Below are positions 7,129 to 16,504 of a stretch of DNA of 64,000 nt, one piece after another; positions within the stretch are counted from its first letter, which is position 1; every line of letters begins with the position of its first letter. Source of the DNA: Deltaproteobacteria bacterium (GTDB lineage: Bacteria; Desulfobacterota; Syntrophia; Syntrophales; UBA2210); NCBI GenBank assembly GCA_016933965.1, contig JAFGTS010000003.1:34021-98020 (forward strand), written 5' to 3'. The notes under the pieces were generated by a model. The model searched no databases. It was not told the origin of the DNA and saw only the letters and a list, made by a program, of their open reading frames with translations. The position numbers and the translations under genes were made by a program.

Positions 7129-10100
7129 ATGTTGTCGAAATTTTTTCTGGCTCGTCCGGTCTTTGCCTGGGTCATCGCCATCATCATCATGGCGGCGGGA
7201 GCCCTGGCGATCTATAATCTGCCCATATCCCAGTATCCGCCCATCGCCCCGCCGTCGATCGCCATTTATTCCACCTACCCGGGGGCTTCGGCCGTAACCG
7301 TTGAAAACAGCGTGACCCAGATCATCGAGCAGAAGATGACCGGTTTCGACAATCTGCTCTACATGTCCGCCACCAGCGATTCGGCAGGAGGTTCCCGTAT
7401 AGAGCTGACCTTTGAACCGGGGACCGACCCCGATCTTGCCTGGTCGCAGGTGCAGAACAAGCTCCAGCTCGCTATCTCGAGCCTGCCCGAGGTGGTCAAG
7501 AACCAGGGCGTCACGGTGAGCAAGTCCACCAGGAACTACCTGATGGTCATGGGCCTGATCTCTGAAGACGGCAGCATGGACGGCAAGGACCTGCGGGACT
7601 TCGCTAAAACGAACCTGGAAAGTGTCATCGCGCGGGTGCCCGGCGTCGGTGAGGTGGAGATCTTCGGTGCGGGTTACGCCATGCGCGTCTGGCTCGATCC
7701 CGATCGGCTGGTCAATTACCATTTGACCATAGAGGATGTGCTCGCCGCGCTCAAGGCGTACAACGTTGAGGTCTCGGCCGGGCAGTTCGGCGGCGGGCCC
7801 GCGGTGGAAGGCCAGCGCCTCAATGCCTCCATCGTCCTTCAGAGCATGCTCAAGACCCCTGAGGAGTTCGCCGACGTTCCCGTCCGCATCAATCCGGACG
7901 GCTCCGTTGTGCGGATCAGCGATGTGGGCAGGGCCGAACTGGGGACGGAATATTACGATATCGAGACCGCTTACAAAGGGAAACCCGTGGGCGGCATCGC
8001 CATCCGCCAGGCCGCGGGTGCCAACGCGCTCGATACGGCCGACGCGGTCAAGGACAAACTGGCCGAGATGAGCCGGTTCTTCCCGGAAGGCATGAAGGTC
8101 GTGTATCCCCATGACACCACCCCCTTCATCAGGGTGGCTATCAATGAAGTGGTGAAGACCCTTATCGAGGCCATCCTGCTCGTCTTCCTGGTCATGTGGC
8201 TCTTCATGGGCAGCATGCGGGCCACCCTGATCCCGACCATCGCGGTGCCCGTGGTCATCCTGGGGACCTTCGCGACGCTGGGGCTTTTCGGCTTCTCCAT
8301 CAATATGCTCACCATGTTCGCCATGGTGCTGGCCATCGGCCTTCTGGTGGACGACGCCATCGTTGTGGTGGAGAACGTGGAGCGCATCATGAGCGAGGAA
8401 GGGCTTCCCCCGCGGGAGGCCACGGCCAAGTCCATGGAACAGATCACCAGCGCGCTGATCGGCATCGGGCTGGTCCTGTCGGCGGTCTTCGGCCCCATGG
8501 CCTTCTTCCCCGGCTCCACCGGTGTCATATACCGCCAGTTCTCCGTGACCATCATCTCCGCCATGCTGCTCTCGGTCCTGGTGGCCCTGATCCTCACGCC
8601 GGTCCTGTGTGCCTCGATCCTCAAGCCGGTACAGGCGGGGCATGAGCCGGCGGAGGAAGCGATCTTTTTCCTCCGGCCCTTTTTCCTGTGGTTCGATAGA
8701 ATGTTCTTCGGCCTCAGAGATCGGTATGTAAAACTGGTCGGCCATTCTCTTTCCAGGTCGATCCGTTACCTGGTCATTTTCGTGGTGATCGTGGCGGCCA
8801 TGGGGGTCCTCTACCTCCGCATGCCCACGGCCTACCTTCCCGATGAGGACCAGGGGATCCTGCTCGCCCAGGTGCTGATGCCGACGGGCGCCACGCTTGA
8901 ACAGACCAATGCGGTCACCAAGCAGATCGAGCAGTATTTCGATGAAAATGAAAAGGAAGCGGTGGCGACCACCATGACCATCTCAGGCATCGGTTTTTCC
9001 GGACGGGCACAGAACAACGGCATGGTGTTCATCAAGCTGAAGGACTGGGACCTCCGTGACCGGGATGACCTGAGGGCCAAGGCCGTCGCGGCGCGGGCAT
9101 CCAGGGCCCTTGCCGGTATCCGCAATGCGCTGGTGTTCTGTTTCCCGCCGCCGCCCGTCGTGGAACTCGGTATTGCCAAGGGATTTGACTTCGAGCTCCT
9201 GGACCGGAGCGGTGTCGGACACCGGGCGCTGATGGACGCGCAGTACCAGTTGCTGGGCATAGCAGCCCAGGACCCGCGGCTGACCTCCGTGCGGCCCAAC
9301 AGCATGGAGGATGTTCCCGAATACCACGTGGATGTGGACTGGGAAAAGGCAGGCGCCCTGGGAATTCCGATCACCTCCATCCACCGGACGATATCGGCCT
9401 CCTTCGGCAGCGCCTATACCAATGACTTCATCCAGGGCGGCCGTGTCAAGCGGGTCTATGTCCAGGCCGACGCCCCTTACCGCATGCTGCCGCGGGACCT
9501 GGAGAAGATATATGTTCGCAACGCGGCGGGCATGATGGTGCCCTTCTCCTCGTTCGCCTCGGGCCGCTGGGTCTCCGGCCCTCCCCGGCTGGCGCGTTTC
9601 AACGGGTTCCCTTCCATCAACATCTGGGGTGAGCCGGCGCCGGGGAAAAGCTCGGGAGAGGCCATGCAGGCCATGGAAGAGGCCGTTGAGAAACTGCCGA
9701 GAGGCATCGGTTTCGACTGGACCGGGCTCTCCTTCCAGGAGCGCATGTCGAGCTCCCAGGCGCCGATCCTGTACGCGTTCTCTGTCTTCGTGATCTTTCT
9801 CTGCCTGGCGGCGCTCTACGAGAGCTGGACCGTTCCCATCTCGATCCTGATGGTCCTTCCCCTCGGGGTCATCGGCGGCATCATCGCTTCGAGCACGCGG
9901 GGACTGTCCAATGACGTCTATTTCCAGATCGGGCTGCTCACGACCCTCGGGCTGACCACCAAGAACGCCATCCTGATCGTCCAGTTCGCCAAAAGAGGGC
10001 TGGAGCAGGGCATGGGGCTCATGGAGGCGACCCTTGAAGGCGCGAGACTCCGTTTTCGTCCCATTATCATGACCTCCCTCGCCTTCGGTTTCGGGGTCCT

Positions 10101-10302
10101 GCCCCTTGCCCTGACCACCGGGGCCGGGGCTGGGGCACAGAACGCCATCGGCACGGGCGTGCTGGGAGGAATGGTGACGGCTACCGTGCTGGTGGTCATT
10201 TTCTCTCCCCTGTTCTATGTGCTGATCGAAAAGTTCTTCGGCAGGGGCAGAAAGCGCAAAGCAATCATCCCGGATGATGCGAACCCATCAGAGGATCGAT
10301 GA
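7129..10302 (+). CDS. RND efflux inner-membrane transporter (AcrB/MexB-type, HAE1)
   Basis: 1057 residues, the normal size of a hydrophobe/amphiphile RND pump. The start FFLARPVFAWVIAIIIM is the standard first transmembrane helix. Proton-relay residues are present: the Asp pair D408-D409 in GLLVDDAIVVVENV and the Lys in TTKNAILIVQFA (K945). Two large periplasmic loops follow helices 1 and 7, and the GTGVLGGMVTATVL segment near the C-terminus fits the family. It is the proton-driven, trimeric drug/solvent/bile-type exporter of the tripartite pump. The ATG has a GGAGAAG-type ribosome-binding site. No key residue is missing. Substrate range cannot be predicted from sequence. Confidence 0.97.
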   Translation: MLSKFFLARPVFAWVIAIIIMAAGALAIYNLPISQYPPIAPPSIAIYSTYPGASAVTVENSVTQIIEQKMTGFDNLLYMSATSDSAGGSRIELTFEPGTDPDLAWSQVQNKLQLAISSLPEVVKNQGVTVSKSTRNYLMVMGLISEDGSMDGKDLRDFAKTNLESVIARVPGVGEVEIFGAGYAMRVWLDPDRLVNYHLTIEDVLAALKAYNVEVSAGQFGGGPAVEGQRLNASIVLQSMLKTPEEFADVPVRINPDGSVVRISDVGRAELGTEYYDIETAYKGKPVGGIAIRQAAGANALDTADAVKDKLAEMSRFFPEGMKVVYPHDTTPFIRVAINEVVKTLIEAILLVFLVMWLFMGSMRATLIPTIAVPVVILGTFATLGLFGFSINMLTMFAMVLAIGLLVDDAIVVVENVERIMSEEGLPPREATAKSMEQITSALIGIGLVLSAVFGPMAFFPGSTGVIYRQFSVTIISAMLLSVLVALILTPVLCASILKPVQAGHEPAEEAIFFLRPFFLWFDRMFFGLRDRYVKLVGHSLSRSIRYLVIFVVIVAAMGVLYLRMPTAYLPDEDQGILLAQVLMPTGATLEQTNAVTKQIEQYFDENEKEAVATTMTISGIGFSGRAQNNGMVFIKLKDWDLRDRDDLRAKAVAARASRALAGIRNALVFCFPPPPVVELGIAKGFDFELLDRSGVGHRALMDAQYQLLGIAAQDPRLTSVRPNSMEDVPEYHVDVDWEKAGALGIPITSIHRTISASFGSAYTNDFIQGGRVKRVYVQADAPYRMLPRDLEKIYVRNAAGMMVPFSSFASGRWVSGPPRLARFNGFPSINIWGEPAPGKSSGEAMQAMEEAVEKLPRGIGFDWTGLSFQERMSSSQAPILYAFSVFVIFLCLAALYESWTVPISILMVLPLGVIGGIIASSTRGLSNDVYFQIGLLTTLGLTTKNAILIVQFAKRGLEQGMGLMEATLEGARLRFRPIIMTSLAFGFGVLPLALTTGAGAGAQNAIGTGVLGGMVTATVLVVIFSPLFYVLIEKFFGRGRKRKAIIPDDANPSEDR

Positions 10303-10303
10303 T

Positions 10304-11713
10304 ATGAAGAGAACTCTGTTTTTTCTCCCGGTCATACTGATCGCCCTTGTGTGCGGGTGCACGCTGGCCCCGGAATACACGAGACCCGATTCCCCTGTCC
10401 CCGCCGACTGGCCGACCGGCCCCGCCTACGAAGACGCCCGGGCCGCGACCGATGTCCCGGCCGTCCAGGAGCTGCCGTGGCGGGAATTCATCACCGACAC
10501 CCGGCTGCAGAAGGTCATCGAGATGGCCATGGAGGGCAACCGCGATCTGCGGCTCGCCGCCCTGAACGTGGAGAAGGTCCGCGCCCTGTATCGCATTCAG
10601 CGGGCCGAACTGTTCCCCGCGGTGAACGCGGCCGGGACCAGGTGGCGCGAGCGGGTGCCCGCCGATCTCTCAAGCTCCGGAAGGTCCATGATAGCTGAAG
10701 AGGACAGCGTCACCCTGGGGATCACTTCCTGGGAAATAGATTTCTTCGGGCGCATCCGCAGTCTGGAGGACAAGGCGCTTGAGGAATACCTTGCCACGGA
10801 ACAGGCGCACCGCAGCGCGCGTCTCTCGCTGGTATCGGCGGTCGCCGGGACCTATCTGACCCTTGCGGCGGACCGGGAGAATCTCAAGCTTGCCATGAGC
10901 ACCCTCGAAGCCCAGCGGGGCGCCTACGCGCTGATCCAGCGGCGCTACGAGGTCGGGCTCGTGACCGAGCTTGACCTGCGTCGTGCCCAGACACAGGTGG
11001 ATGCGGCTCGGGGTGATGTCGCGCGCTACACGCAGATGACGGCGCAGGACCGGAATGCCCTGGACCTGCTCGCCGGCTCTGCCGTGCCGGAAGATCTTCT
11101 GCCGCCGGACCTGAGCAGCGTTAAACCCCTGAAAGATTTTTCGCCGGGCCTGTCCTCGGAGGTGCTTCTGAACCGGCCCGATATCATGGCGGCGGAGCAT
11201 CGGCTCAAGGGGGCCTATGCCTTTATCGGTGCGGCTCGCGCCGCCTTTTTACCCCGCGTTTTTCTGACCACATCAGTGGGAACCGCAAGTAACGAACTCT
11301 CCGGTCTCTTCGGGGCCGGTTCCGCCACCTGGAATTTTGTTCCCCAGATCACGATGCCGATCTTCGATACACGCGTATGGGCGGCTCTGCGGGTCAGCAA
11401 GGCCGAACGGGAGATCGTCCTGGCCGAATATGAAAAGGCGATCCAGACGGCCTTCCGGGAAGTGGCGGACACCCTTGCCGCGCGCGGCAGCGTGGATCAG
11501 CAGTTATCGGCGCAGCGCTCTCTCGTGAACGCCATTGCCGAAACATATCGCCTCTCTCACATGCGGTATACCAAGGGGATCGACAGTTACCTGAGCGTCC
11601 TCGACGCGCAGCGCTCGCTGTACGGCGCGACGCAGGGGCTGATATCCCTCAACCTGGCGAAGCTCGTCAGCCAGGTGAAGCTCTACACCGTGATGGGCGG
11701 CGGAGGCGCGTAA
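10304..11713 (+). CDS. RND efflux outer-membrane channel lipoprotein (OprM/NodT family)
   Basis: 469 residues from ATG 10304, one base after the transporter stop, with GAGGA upstream; an in-frame ATG 30 bases earlier overlaps the transporter gene. The lipobox ends at Cys19, followed by TLAPEYTRPD, the hallmark of OprM-type channels. Two outer-membrane-efflux repeats follow, each with the NRDLRLAALNVEKVRALYRI-like helix and a beta-strand pair. The motif SYLSVLDAQRSLYGA near the C-terminus matches the second repeat. The trimer spans outer membrane and periplasm and completes the tripartite pump. It is translationally coupled to the pump gene. Confidence 0.95.
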   Translation: MKRTLFFLPVILIALVCGCTLAPEYTRPDSPVPADWPTGPAYEDARAATDVPAVQELPWREFITDTRLQKVIEMAMEGNRDLRLAALNVEKVRALYRIQRAELFPAVNAAGTRWRERVPADLSSSGRSMIAEEDSVTLGITSWEIDFFGRIRSLEDKALEEYLATEQAHRSARLSLVSAVAGTYLTLAADRENLKLAMSTLEAQRGAYALIQRRYEVGLVTELDLRRAQTQVDAARGDVARYTQMTAQDRNALDLLAGSAVPEDLLPPDLSSVKPLKDFSPGLSSEVLLNRPDIMAAEHRLKGAYAFIGAARAAFLPRVFLTTSVGTASNELSGLFGAGSATWNFVPQITMPIFDTRVWAALRVSKAEREIVLAEYEKAIQTAFREVADTLAARGSVDQQLSAQRSLVNAIAETYRLSHMRYTKGIDSYLSVLDAQRSLYGATQGLISLNLAKLVSQVKLYTVMGGGGA

Positions 11714-11770
11714 CCGGCCGGGACCGCTTCAGGGAAAAGATATAAGACCTGATAGCCCACCATTTGTGGT

Positions 11771-13639
11771 TCAGTTCAACAGCATGCGGATGAAGCATCC
11801 TCCTCCGCCGCCACCGTTTCCTCCCCCATCACCTGTGTCATCGCCGCCGTTACCCTCGGGCGGGTCGGCGGGGCCGCCCAGGATGGTGATGATGCCGTTC
11901 GCCTCTCCGTCGCTGTCGCCGGTGCCGCCGTCGGTGACCTCGAAGACCACCATGTCATCGGTGATGTTCGTGTCCGCCAGGAGGTGGAAGCCGTCGTCAT
12001 CGACGAAGTAGAAGACCGCGTCATCGGGGAGCGTGCCCGGATAGGTGAGGAAGACGGTGATGCTGTCTCCGTCAGCCAGGTCCTCCACGGTGAAAAAGAT
12101 GAGTCCCTGGGGGAAAGGAGTGTCTGCCGGTTTTCCTGCTGCATTCAAGCTTGCATCAGTGTCCGGCAGGGGTGTTTCATTATTCAGTGTCGCACCCTCC
12201 GGTGTGGAGACAGCGATCGTTATCTGCCCCGTTCCGGTCGATGACGAGGCCGTCGATGTCAGCGACGCGTTCAGCCAGGGAGTGTCTTCCAGGACGGCGA
12301 AGACCCCGAGCTGCGTTGTCGTGACGGAGATGGTCCGGTTCGTTTCATTGACCGTGCGTCCCGTGTCGATCTTCTGCCACCGGCCGTCATTCGGTTTATC
12401 CGGTGAAAGCTGGTAGATGTCCAGACGCGAGGCAGTTTTCCCCTCGTAATACCGCAGGGTGACCGTCGCCGGCGTGCCGTCGGTGAACATGAGTGCATCG
12501 GGATGTATAAAAAACCCGTCGCTTGCCGGGGTGTAGATCCAGATCCAGCCGGCCAGGAGGTATTCCGTCTGCTCGTCGATTTTGAAGGTCGTTGACGCGG
12601 CCAAGGCCCCCGCGGGAACAGTGATGCTGATGTCGGGGATACCGCTGGTGTTGCCGGGCAGTGTCAGTGACAGGGTGCCGCCGGTGGCGTCGATATCCGT
12701 CTGAGCGGGGTCTCCCACCAGGTTGGTGTAGTTGGTCGCCATCCCGGTGATGTTCCCGTCGATACCGGTCAACTGGCTGTCGAGGACCTGTATCTTCTGG
12801 TCGACCTTATCGACATCGGAGGTGGTCTTGTCACCGTCGATGGCGGTGAAGTGACTGCGGATGCCGGTTGTCATGCCGCCTTCATGCTTTTCGCAGTTGC
12901 TGATGACCTCGTCTATCAGGGCTTTAACGTCATCGTATTCGGCAAAGCCTTTTCGGACCGCCGTGAGGATGAACTTGAGTTCCGTGTAGTAGGCCTCGAT
13001 CTCGATCCAGTTCGTGTATGGGCCGCCGCCCAGGAGGTCCAGGGCCGCATTGAGGTGCTCTATCTTTTTCTCATCCTGGGGGTCCTTGTTCTCTTCGTTC
13101 TGGAGGTCGTCCACCAGTCTCTGGCGAGCCGCGTCCTTGTCGCCCCCGTTGCTCCGTATGTAATCGTTGACGGTGTCGATGATGGCTCCCATGTTCCAGG
13201 CCTTCAGGTTGTTCTCCTTTTCCAGGCGCATGACATGGGTCTTTTCATGGACGAGCGTGGCGGCCAGTTCCATCTGGCTGCCGCTTTTGACGAGGTCGTC
13301 GTTGAGCCGGATAGCGCCTGTCACATTGCCCCCGGAGCCCTGGTAGGCCGTGGTGGTGCCCTTGGGGGTGTACGACGGGTCCGTGTCCATGTGTATCTGC
13401 TTCAGCCCCGAGGTGGAACCGTCGGCACGGGTGATATCGCTGTCGAGCATTTGTCGGAGATTGTCGGCATGCGCGATAAAACCGACATTGGCGATCAGAT
13501 CGATAGCAGCTGAGATAGTGGCCCGCTGCTCTGTATTGAAGTTCCGGCGCTCTGATGCGACGGCTGCGGTGGAGAATGCCATGGCGAGGATCATGATCAG
13601 GGTAACCACGAAAAACTTTTTTGTGGAAGTTGGGTTCAT
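11771..13639 (-). CDS. Secreted protein with HEXXH motif and C-terminal Gly-rich GCFI tail
   Basis: 622 residues with a Sec signal peptide (about 1-29, cleavage after AVAS). The N-terminal third contains LVHEKTHVMR with H131-E132-x2-H135, the zinc-metalloprotease HEXXH pattern. It lies in a helix followed by acidic residues, but no clear third ligand is assigned, so peptidase activity is only possible. Residues about 300-600 are beta-rich, with phrases resembling choice-of-anchor or ZU5-like extracellular modules (SITVPAGALAASTTFKIDE, GVFAVLEDTPW). The protein ends in a Gly/Asp-rich linker and GGGGCFIRMLLN. The same short GGCFI ending closes the giant protein at 59985, and both recall the CFI-box C-terminal sorting tail. 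It is convergent with the efflux operon and has no co-directional partner. Confidence 0.7.
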   Translation of the reverse strand: MNPTSTKKFFVVTLIMILAMAFSTAAVASERRNFNTEQRATISAAIDLIANVGFIAHADNLRQMLDSDITRADGSTSGLKQIHMDTDPSYTPKGTTTAYQGSGGNVTGAIRLNDDLVKSGSQMELAATLVHEKTHVMRLEKENNLKAWNMGAIIDTVNDYIRSNGGDKDAARQRLVDDLQNEENKDPQDEKKIEHLNAALDLLGGGPYTNWIEIEAYYTELKFILTAVRKGFAEYDDVKALIDEVISNCEKHEGGMTTGIRSHFTAIDGDKTTSDVDKVDQKIQVLDSQLTGIDGNITGMATNYTNLVGDPAQTDIDATGGTLSLTLPGNTSGIPDISITVPAGALAASTTFKIDEQTEYLLAGWIWIYTPASDGFFIHPDALMFTDGTPATVTLRYYEGKTASRLDIYQLSPDKPNDGRWQKIDTGRTVNETNRTISVTTTQLGVFAVLEDTPWLNASLTSTASSSTGTGQITIAVSTPEGATLNNETPLPDTDASLNAAGKPADTPFPQGLIFFTVEDLADGDSITVFLTYPGTLPDDAVFYFVDDDGFHLLADTNITDDMVVFEVTDGGTGDSDGEANGIITILGGPADPPEGNGGDDTGDGGGNGGGGGGCFIRMLLN

Positions 13640-13656
13640 GATATTTCCCTCCTTTA

Positions 13657-13771
13657 AAATCCCTCCCGGCCTCCCTTTGCCAAAGGGAGGAGAAAACGCC
13701 GATAAATCGGCGAACTACATTTCTTCCGAAGTCATCATTCGCTGCTTGTAGTTGCCTGATTTATCAGGCGA
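13657..13771. repeat. Palindromic intergenic repeats, first group
   Basis: AAATCCCTCCCGGCCTCCCT with the inverted AAAGGGAGGAGAAAA arm spans 13657-13695. It is followed by two smaller dyads, CGCCGATAAATCGGCG (about 13697-13712) and GCCTGATTTATCAGGC (about 13753-13769). The group occupies the start of the 662-base gap upstream of the secreted HEXXH gene and of the lut operon. No gene is supported in this gap. Confidence 0.65.
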
Positions 13772-13850
13772 TTTTCAGAAAGCAGCCCGGCGACACAGCG
13801 CAAAATGCAGGGAACCTGAATGTCTGTTTTTGCTTCCCTCTTGCGTATAT

Positions 13851-13985
13851 AAATCCCGCCCAACCTCCCTTTGACAAAGGGAGGAGAAAATAAGGTTAAA
13901 TCCCTCCCCGCCTCCCTTTACGAAAGGGAGGAGGAAATAAGGTTAAATCCCTCCCGGCCTCCCTTTACGAAAGGGAGGGGTAAAA
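13851..13985. repeat. Three tandem copies of the CTCCCTTT-AAAGGGAG palindromic repeat
   Basis: Copies at about 13851-13890, 13898-13936 and 13945-13983 share AAATCCCTCCC, a 4-6 base spacer, CCTCCCTTT, a 3-4 base loop and AAAGGGAGGAG. They are separated by TAAGGTT. Each can form a stem of about 9 bp. Spacing is nearly constant (47 bp), but there are no unique spacers, so this is not a CRISPR array. Confidence 0.7.
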
Positions 13986-14055
13986 CAAAAGGAAGGGGAA
14001 AAACGAAAAAGAGGGGAAGAACGAAAGGAGGACGAGGCCCGTTGGCAGATGTGTT

Positions 14056-14087
14056 CCCCCTTTGAAAAAGGGGGTCAGGGGGATTTT
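14056..14087. repeat. Related CCCCCTTTGAAAAAGGGGG palindrome
   Basis: A 19-base hairpin at 14056-14074 (arms CCCCCTTT and AAAGGGGG) is followed by TCAGGGGGATTTT. It belongs to the same type as the copies just upstream but has C5/G5 arms. Such palindromes are widespread in intergenic DNA of this bacterial group, in my recollection. Confidence 0.6.
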
Positions 14088-14217
14088 ATGAACAGTGTCG
14101 ATCGGGAACGGAGAATATCGCCGTGTGTCCGGAATAGTGAAAAAACTATACGCCCGGTCCCGGTGCCTGTCAAGATGTTCCATCTCTGCCGGAGGACTTC
14201 CAACATGCCATAAATAC

Positions 14218-14246
14218 TTGCACTTCCCGGCGCCCTTTGCTACACT
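14218..14246 (+). promoter_or_regulatory. Candidate sigma-70 promoter for the lut-lar operon
   Basis: TTGCAC (14218-14223) and TACACT (14241-14246) are separated by 17 bp and lie about 55 bp before the GTG start of lutA. The -35 box is weak. It is the best match in the region. Confidence 0.4.
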
Positions 14247-14301
14247 CTCTCCGTTTCCGACAACAACCCACGTCGGGCTTTTGCCGCCAAGGAGGTTCTC
14301 T

Positions 14302-15030
14302 GTGGCTGCAGTGTCTCTTTTCATTCCCTGTACGGTCGATCTCTTCATGCCGGACATCGGCGTGTGCACCCATCGTCTGCTGAGACGCCTCGGTGTCAGG
14401 ACCATCTATCACGAGGAACAGACCTGTTGCGGCCAGCCCGCCATCCGCGCGGGCTTTACCCGGGAAGCAAAGCGGGCGGCGAAGCATTTCATCGAGACCT
14501 TCGAGAACGATGAGGCCATCGTCAGTCCCTCCGGTTCCTGTATCTACACGGTCAGGTATTACTATCCGGACCTGTTTCGCGACGAACCCGGCTGGCTGCG
14601 GAGGGCCGAGGCCCTGTCCCCCCGGGTGTACGAGCTCTCCCAGTACATGGTGGACGTTCTCGGGGTCGATGCGGTGGGCGCGCGCTTTTCCGGGAAAGTG
14701 ACCTATCACGAATCCTGCCATGTTCTCCGCGGCCTGGGGGTGTCGGAGCAGCCGAAAAAGCTTATCGGTTCCGTTCAGGGTGCCGAGTTCGTGCCGCTCA
14801 ATAACGCCGACCGCTGCTGCGGTTTCGGCGGCGAGTTTGCCAATGCCTATCCCGATATTTCAGAGGAACTGGTGAAGGACAAGGTGCAGAACTACCTGAA
14901 CAGCGGCGCCGACCTCCTGGTGCTCTGCGAACCGGGGTGCCTCCTGAACATCAACGGCTACCTGAGCAGGAACCATCCGGGGAAACGGGCGATGCACATA
15001 GCCGAATTTCTCGCGGGGGGAGCGGGCTGA
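14302..15030 (+). CDS. lutA: LutA/YkgE-type (Fe-S)-binding subunit of lactate oxidation complex
   Basis: 242 residues from GTG 14302, preceded by AAGGAGG at a good distance. Longer in-frame starts would add about 70 residues of non-family sequence. It starts with a FIPCTVDLF segment and carries two CCG-type cysteine motifs, EEQTCCGQP and NADRCCGFGG, with SPSGSCIYTV and TYHESCHVLRGLG between them. These bind a non-cubane Fe-S cluster in LutA/GlcF/HdrB-type proteins. LutABC together oxidise L-lactate to pyruvate in the cytoplasm without a flavin subunit. It is the first gene of lutA-lutB-lutC-larA, with a 3-base gap to lutB. The C-terminal half is full length. Confidence 0.9.
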   Translation: MAAVSLFIPCTVDLFMPDIGVCTHRLLRRLGVRTIYHEEQTCCGQPAIRAGFTREAKRAAKHFIETFENDEAIVSPSGSCIYTVRYYYPDLFRDEPGWLRRAEALSPRVYELSQYMVDVLGVDAVGARFSGKVTYHESCHVLRGLGVSEQPKKLIGSVQGAEFVPLNNADRCCGFGGEFANAYPDISEELVKDKVQNYLNSGADLLVLCEPGCLLNINGYLSRNHPGKRAMHIAEFLAGGAG

Positions 15031-15033
15031 GCC

Positions 15034-16494
15034 ATGGAGATCAAGACCCATCATTTCAAAAAGGTGGTCAAGAAGGAGATCGCCGACGTCAGTTCCCGCA
15101 CCTTTCTCTCCTTCCTTCCTCCCCTCTTCGCGGCGCTCAGGCAGGCGGCCCTTTCCAGTTTTCCCGATCCCGAGGGTGCCCAGCAGTACGCCGCGGCCAT
15201 ACGGGCCGAGGTGGTGGCCCGTCTTCCCGAGCTGCTCGAGGAGTTCGAGCGTAATGCCACCGCCCACGGTGCGAAGGTCATCTGGGCCCGGACCGCCGGG
15301 GAGGCCAACGACTTTATCCTGAAACTGGCGCGGGACCGGGGGGTCACCTACGTGACGAAGGGAAAATCAATGGTGAGCGAGGAGCTCGGCATCAACGACG
15401 TCCTTAGCGAACAGGGGATCGAACCCTATGAGACCGACCTGGGCGAGTTCATCGCCCAGCAGCTCAACCGGCCGCCCTTTCATATTGTGGGCCCGGCCGT
15501 GAACATCTCTCTCGAAGAGATCTGTGACCTTTTCATGGAAAAGGCGGGCATGCAGGAACCCACGACGGACCCCGTCGAACTGGGGTACGCGGCGCGGCTG
15601 TTCCTGCGGGACAAGTTCCACCACCTGAAGATGGGCATCGCCGGTGTCAATATAGCCGTTGCCGAAACGGGCTCGGTCATGAATGTCGAGAACGAGGGGA
15701 ATATCCGCCTGACGAAGTCATCGCCGGAAATACAGGTATCCATCATGAGCCTGGAAAAGGTGGTGCCCACGATGCTCGACGCCATGCACATCATGCGGGT
15801 CCTCTGCCGGAACTGCACGGGCCAGAACATGTCGGCCTATGTTTCCATCGATACGGGTCCGAAGAAGAAGGATGAGATCGACGGTCCCGAGGAACTCTAC
15901 ATTGTCATCGTGGACAACGGCCGCTCGAACTTCTATTTTGACGAAAAGGCGCGCGAAGCGCTTCGCTGCATCCGCTGCGGCGCCTGTCTGAACAACTGCC
16001 CCGTCTACACGTCCATCGGAGGGTATCCCTATGGCTGGGCCTACTCAGGCCCCATGGGTCAGGTCTTGAACCCGCTGCTTCTGGGTCTGGACCGGACCCG
16101 GGATCTGTACAATGCCTGCACCTTCTGCGGCGCCTGCCGGGCGGTCTGCCCGGGCGGCGTCGATCATCCTTCGCTCTTTCTCTATTACCGGTCGAAGGAC
16201 GTTGAGGGAGACCCGGCGTTCAAGGGCGTCAGGCCGGGCAGGTGGGAGCAGGCCATGTACGCGGTCGCCACGTTCCTGATGGCCCACCCGCCGCTCTGGC
16301 GGCTGGCATCGCGGCTCGGCCGTCCCTTCCTGAACCGAAGCGCCCGCGGCGGGGTCATCTCGGAGCTGTGGGGGCAGTTTGACGGGTGGTTCAGGAACCG
16401 GGACCTGCCGGCCATGCCGGCCAGGACCTTCCACCAGCGCTGGAAGGAACTGAGAAAGCAGTCCTCCGGCACGACGGGAACAACGGACGGATGA
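15034..16494 (+). CDS. lutB: LutB-type iron-sulfur protein of lactate oxidation complex
   Basis: 486 residues, a normal LutB/YkgF length. The N-terminal two thirds are a LUD-type domain (TAGEANDFILKLARDRGV, KGKSMVSEELGIN, AETGSVMNVENEGN). The C-terminal part holds two 4Fe-4S motifs, CIRCGACLNNCPVY and CTFCGACRAVCPGG. It is the electron-transfer core between LutC and LutA. The start follows lutA by three bases with GAGCGGGCTGAGCC, so translation is coupled. No cysteine is missing from either ferredoxin motif. Confidence 0.93.
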   Translation: MEIKTHHFKKVVKKEIADVSSRTFLSFLPPLFAALRQAALSSFPDPEGAQQYAAAIRAEVVARLPELLEEFERNATAHGAKVIWARTAGEANDFILKLARDRGVTYVTKGKSMVSEELGINDVLSEQGIEPYETDLGEFIAQQLNRPPFHIVGPAVNISLEEICDLFMEKAGMQEPTTDPVELGYAARLFLRDKFHHLKMGIAGVNIAVAETGSVMNVENEGNIRLTKSSPEIQVSIMSLEKVVPTMLDAMHIMRVLCRNCTGQNMSAYVSIDTGPKKKDEIDGPEELYIVIVDNGRSNFYFDEKAREALRCIRCGACLNNCPVYTSIGGYPYGWAYSGPMGQVLNPLLLGLDRTRDLYNACTFCGACRAVCPGGVDHPSLFLYYRSKDVEGDPAFKGVRPGRWEQAMYAVATFLMAHPPLWRLASRLGRPFLNRSARGGVISELWGQFDGWFRNRDLPAMPARTFHQRWKELRKQSSGTTGTTDG

Positions 16495-16504
16495 GGGGTC
16501 GAGC

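Noticed and set aside
6856..8745. A 629-codon minus-strand frame opposite the RND adaptor and transporter genes
   Set aside because: It is rich in His, Gly, Asp and Arg with no domain or start signal, and lies opposite strongly conserved pump sequence. It is a GC-rich shadow frame.
13851..13985. CRISPR-like regular spacing of repeats
   Set aside because: Repeats are palindromic, only three to four in number, and the gaps are a few identical bases rather than unique spacers. No cas genes are present.
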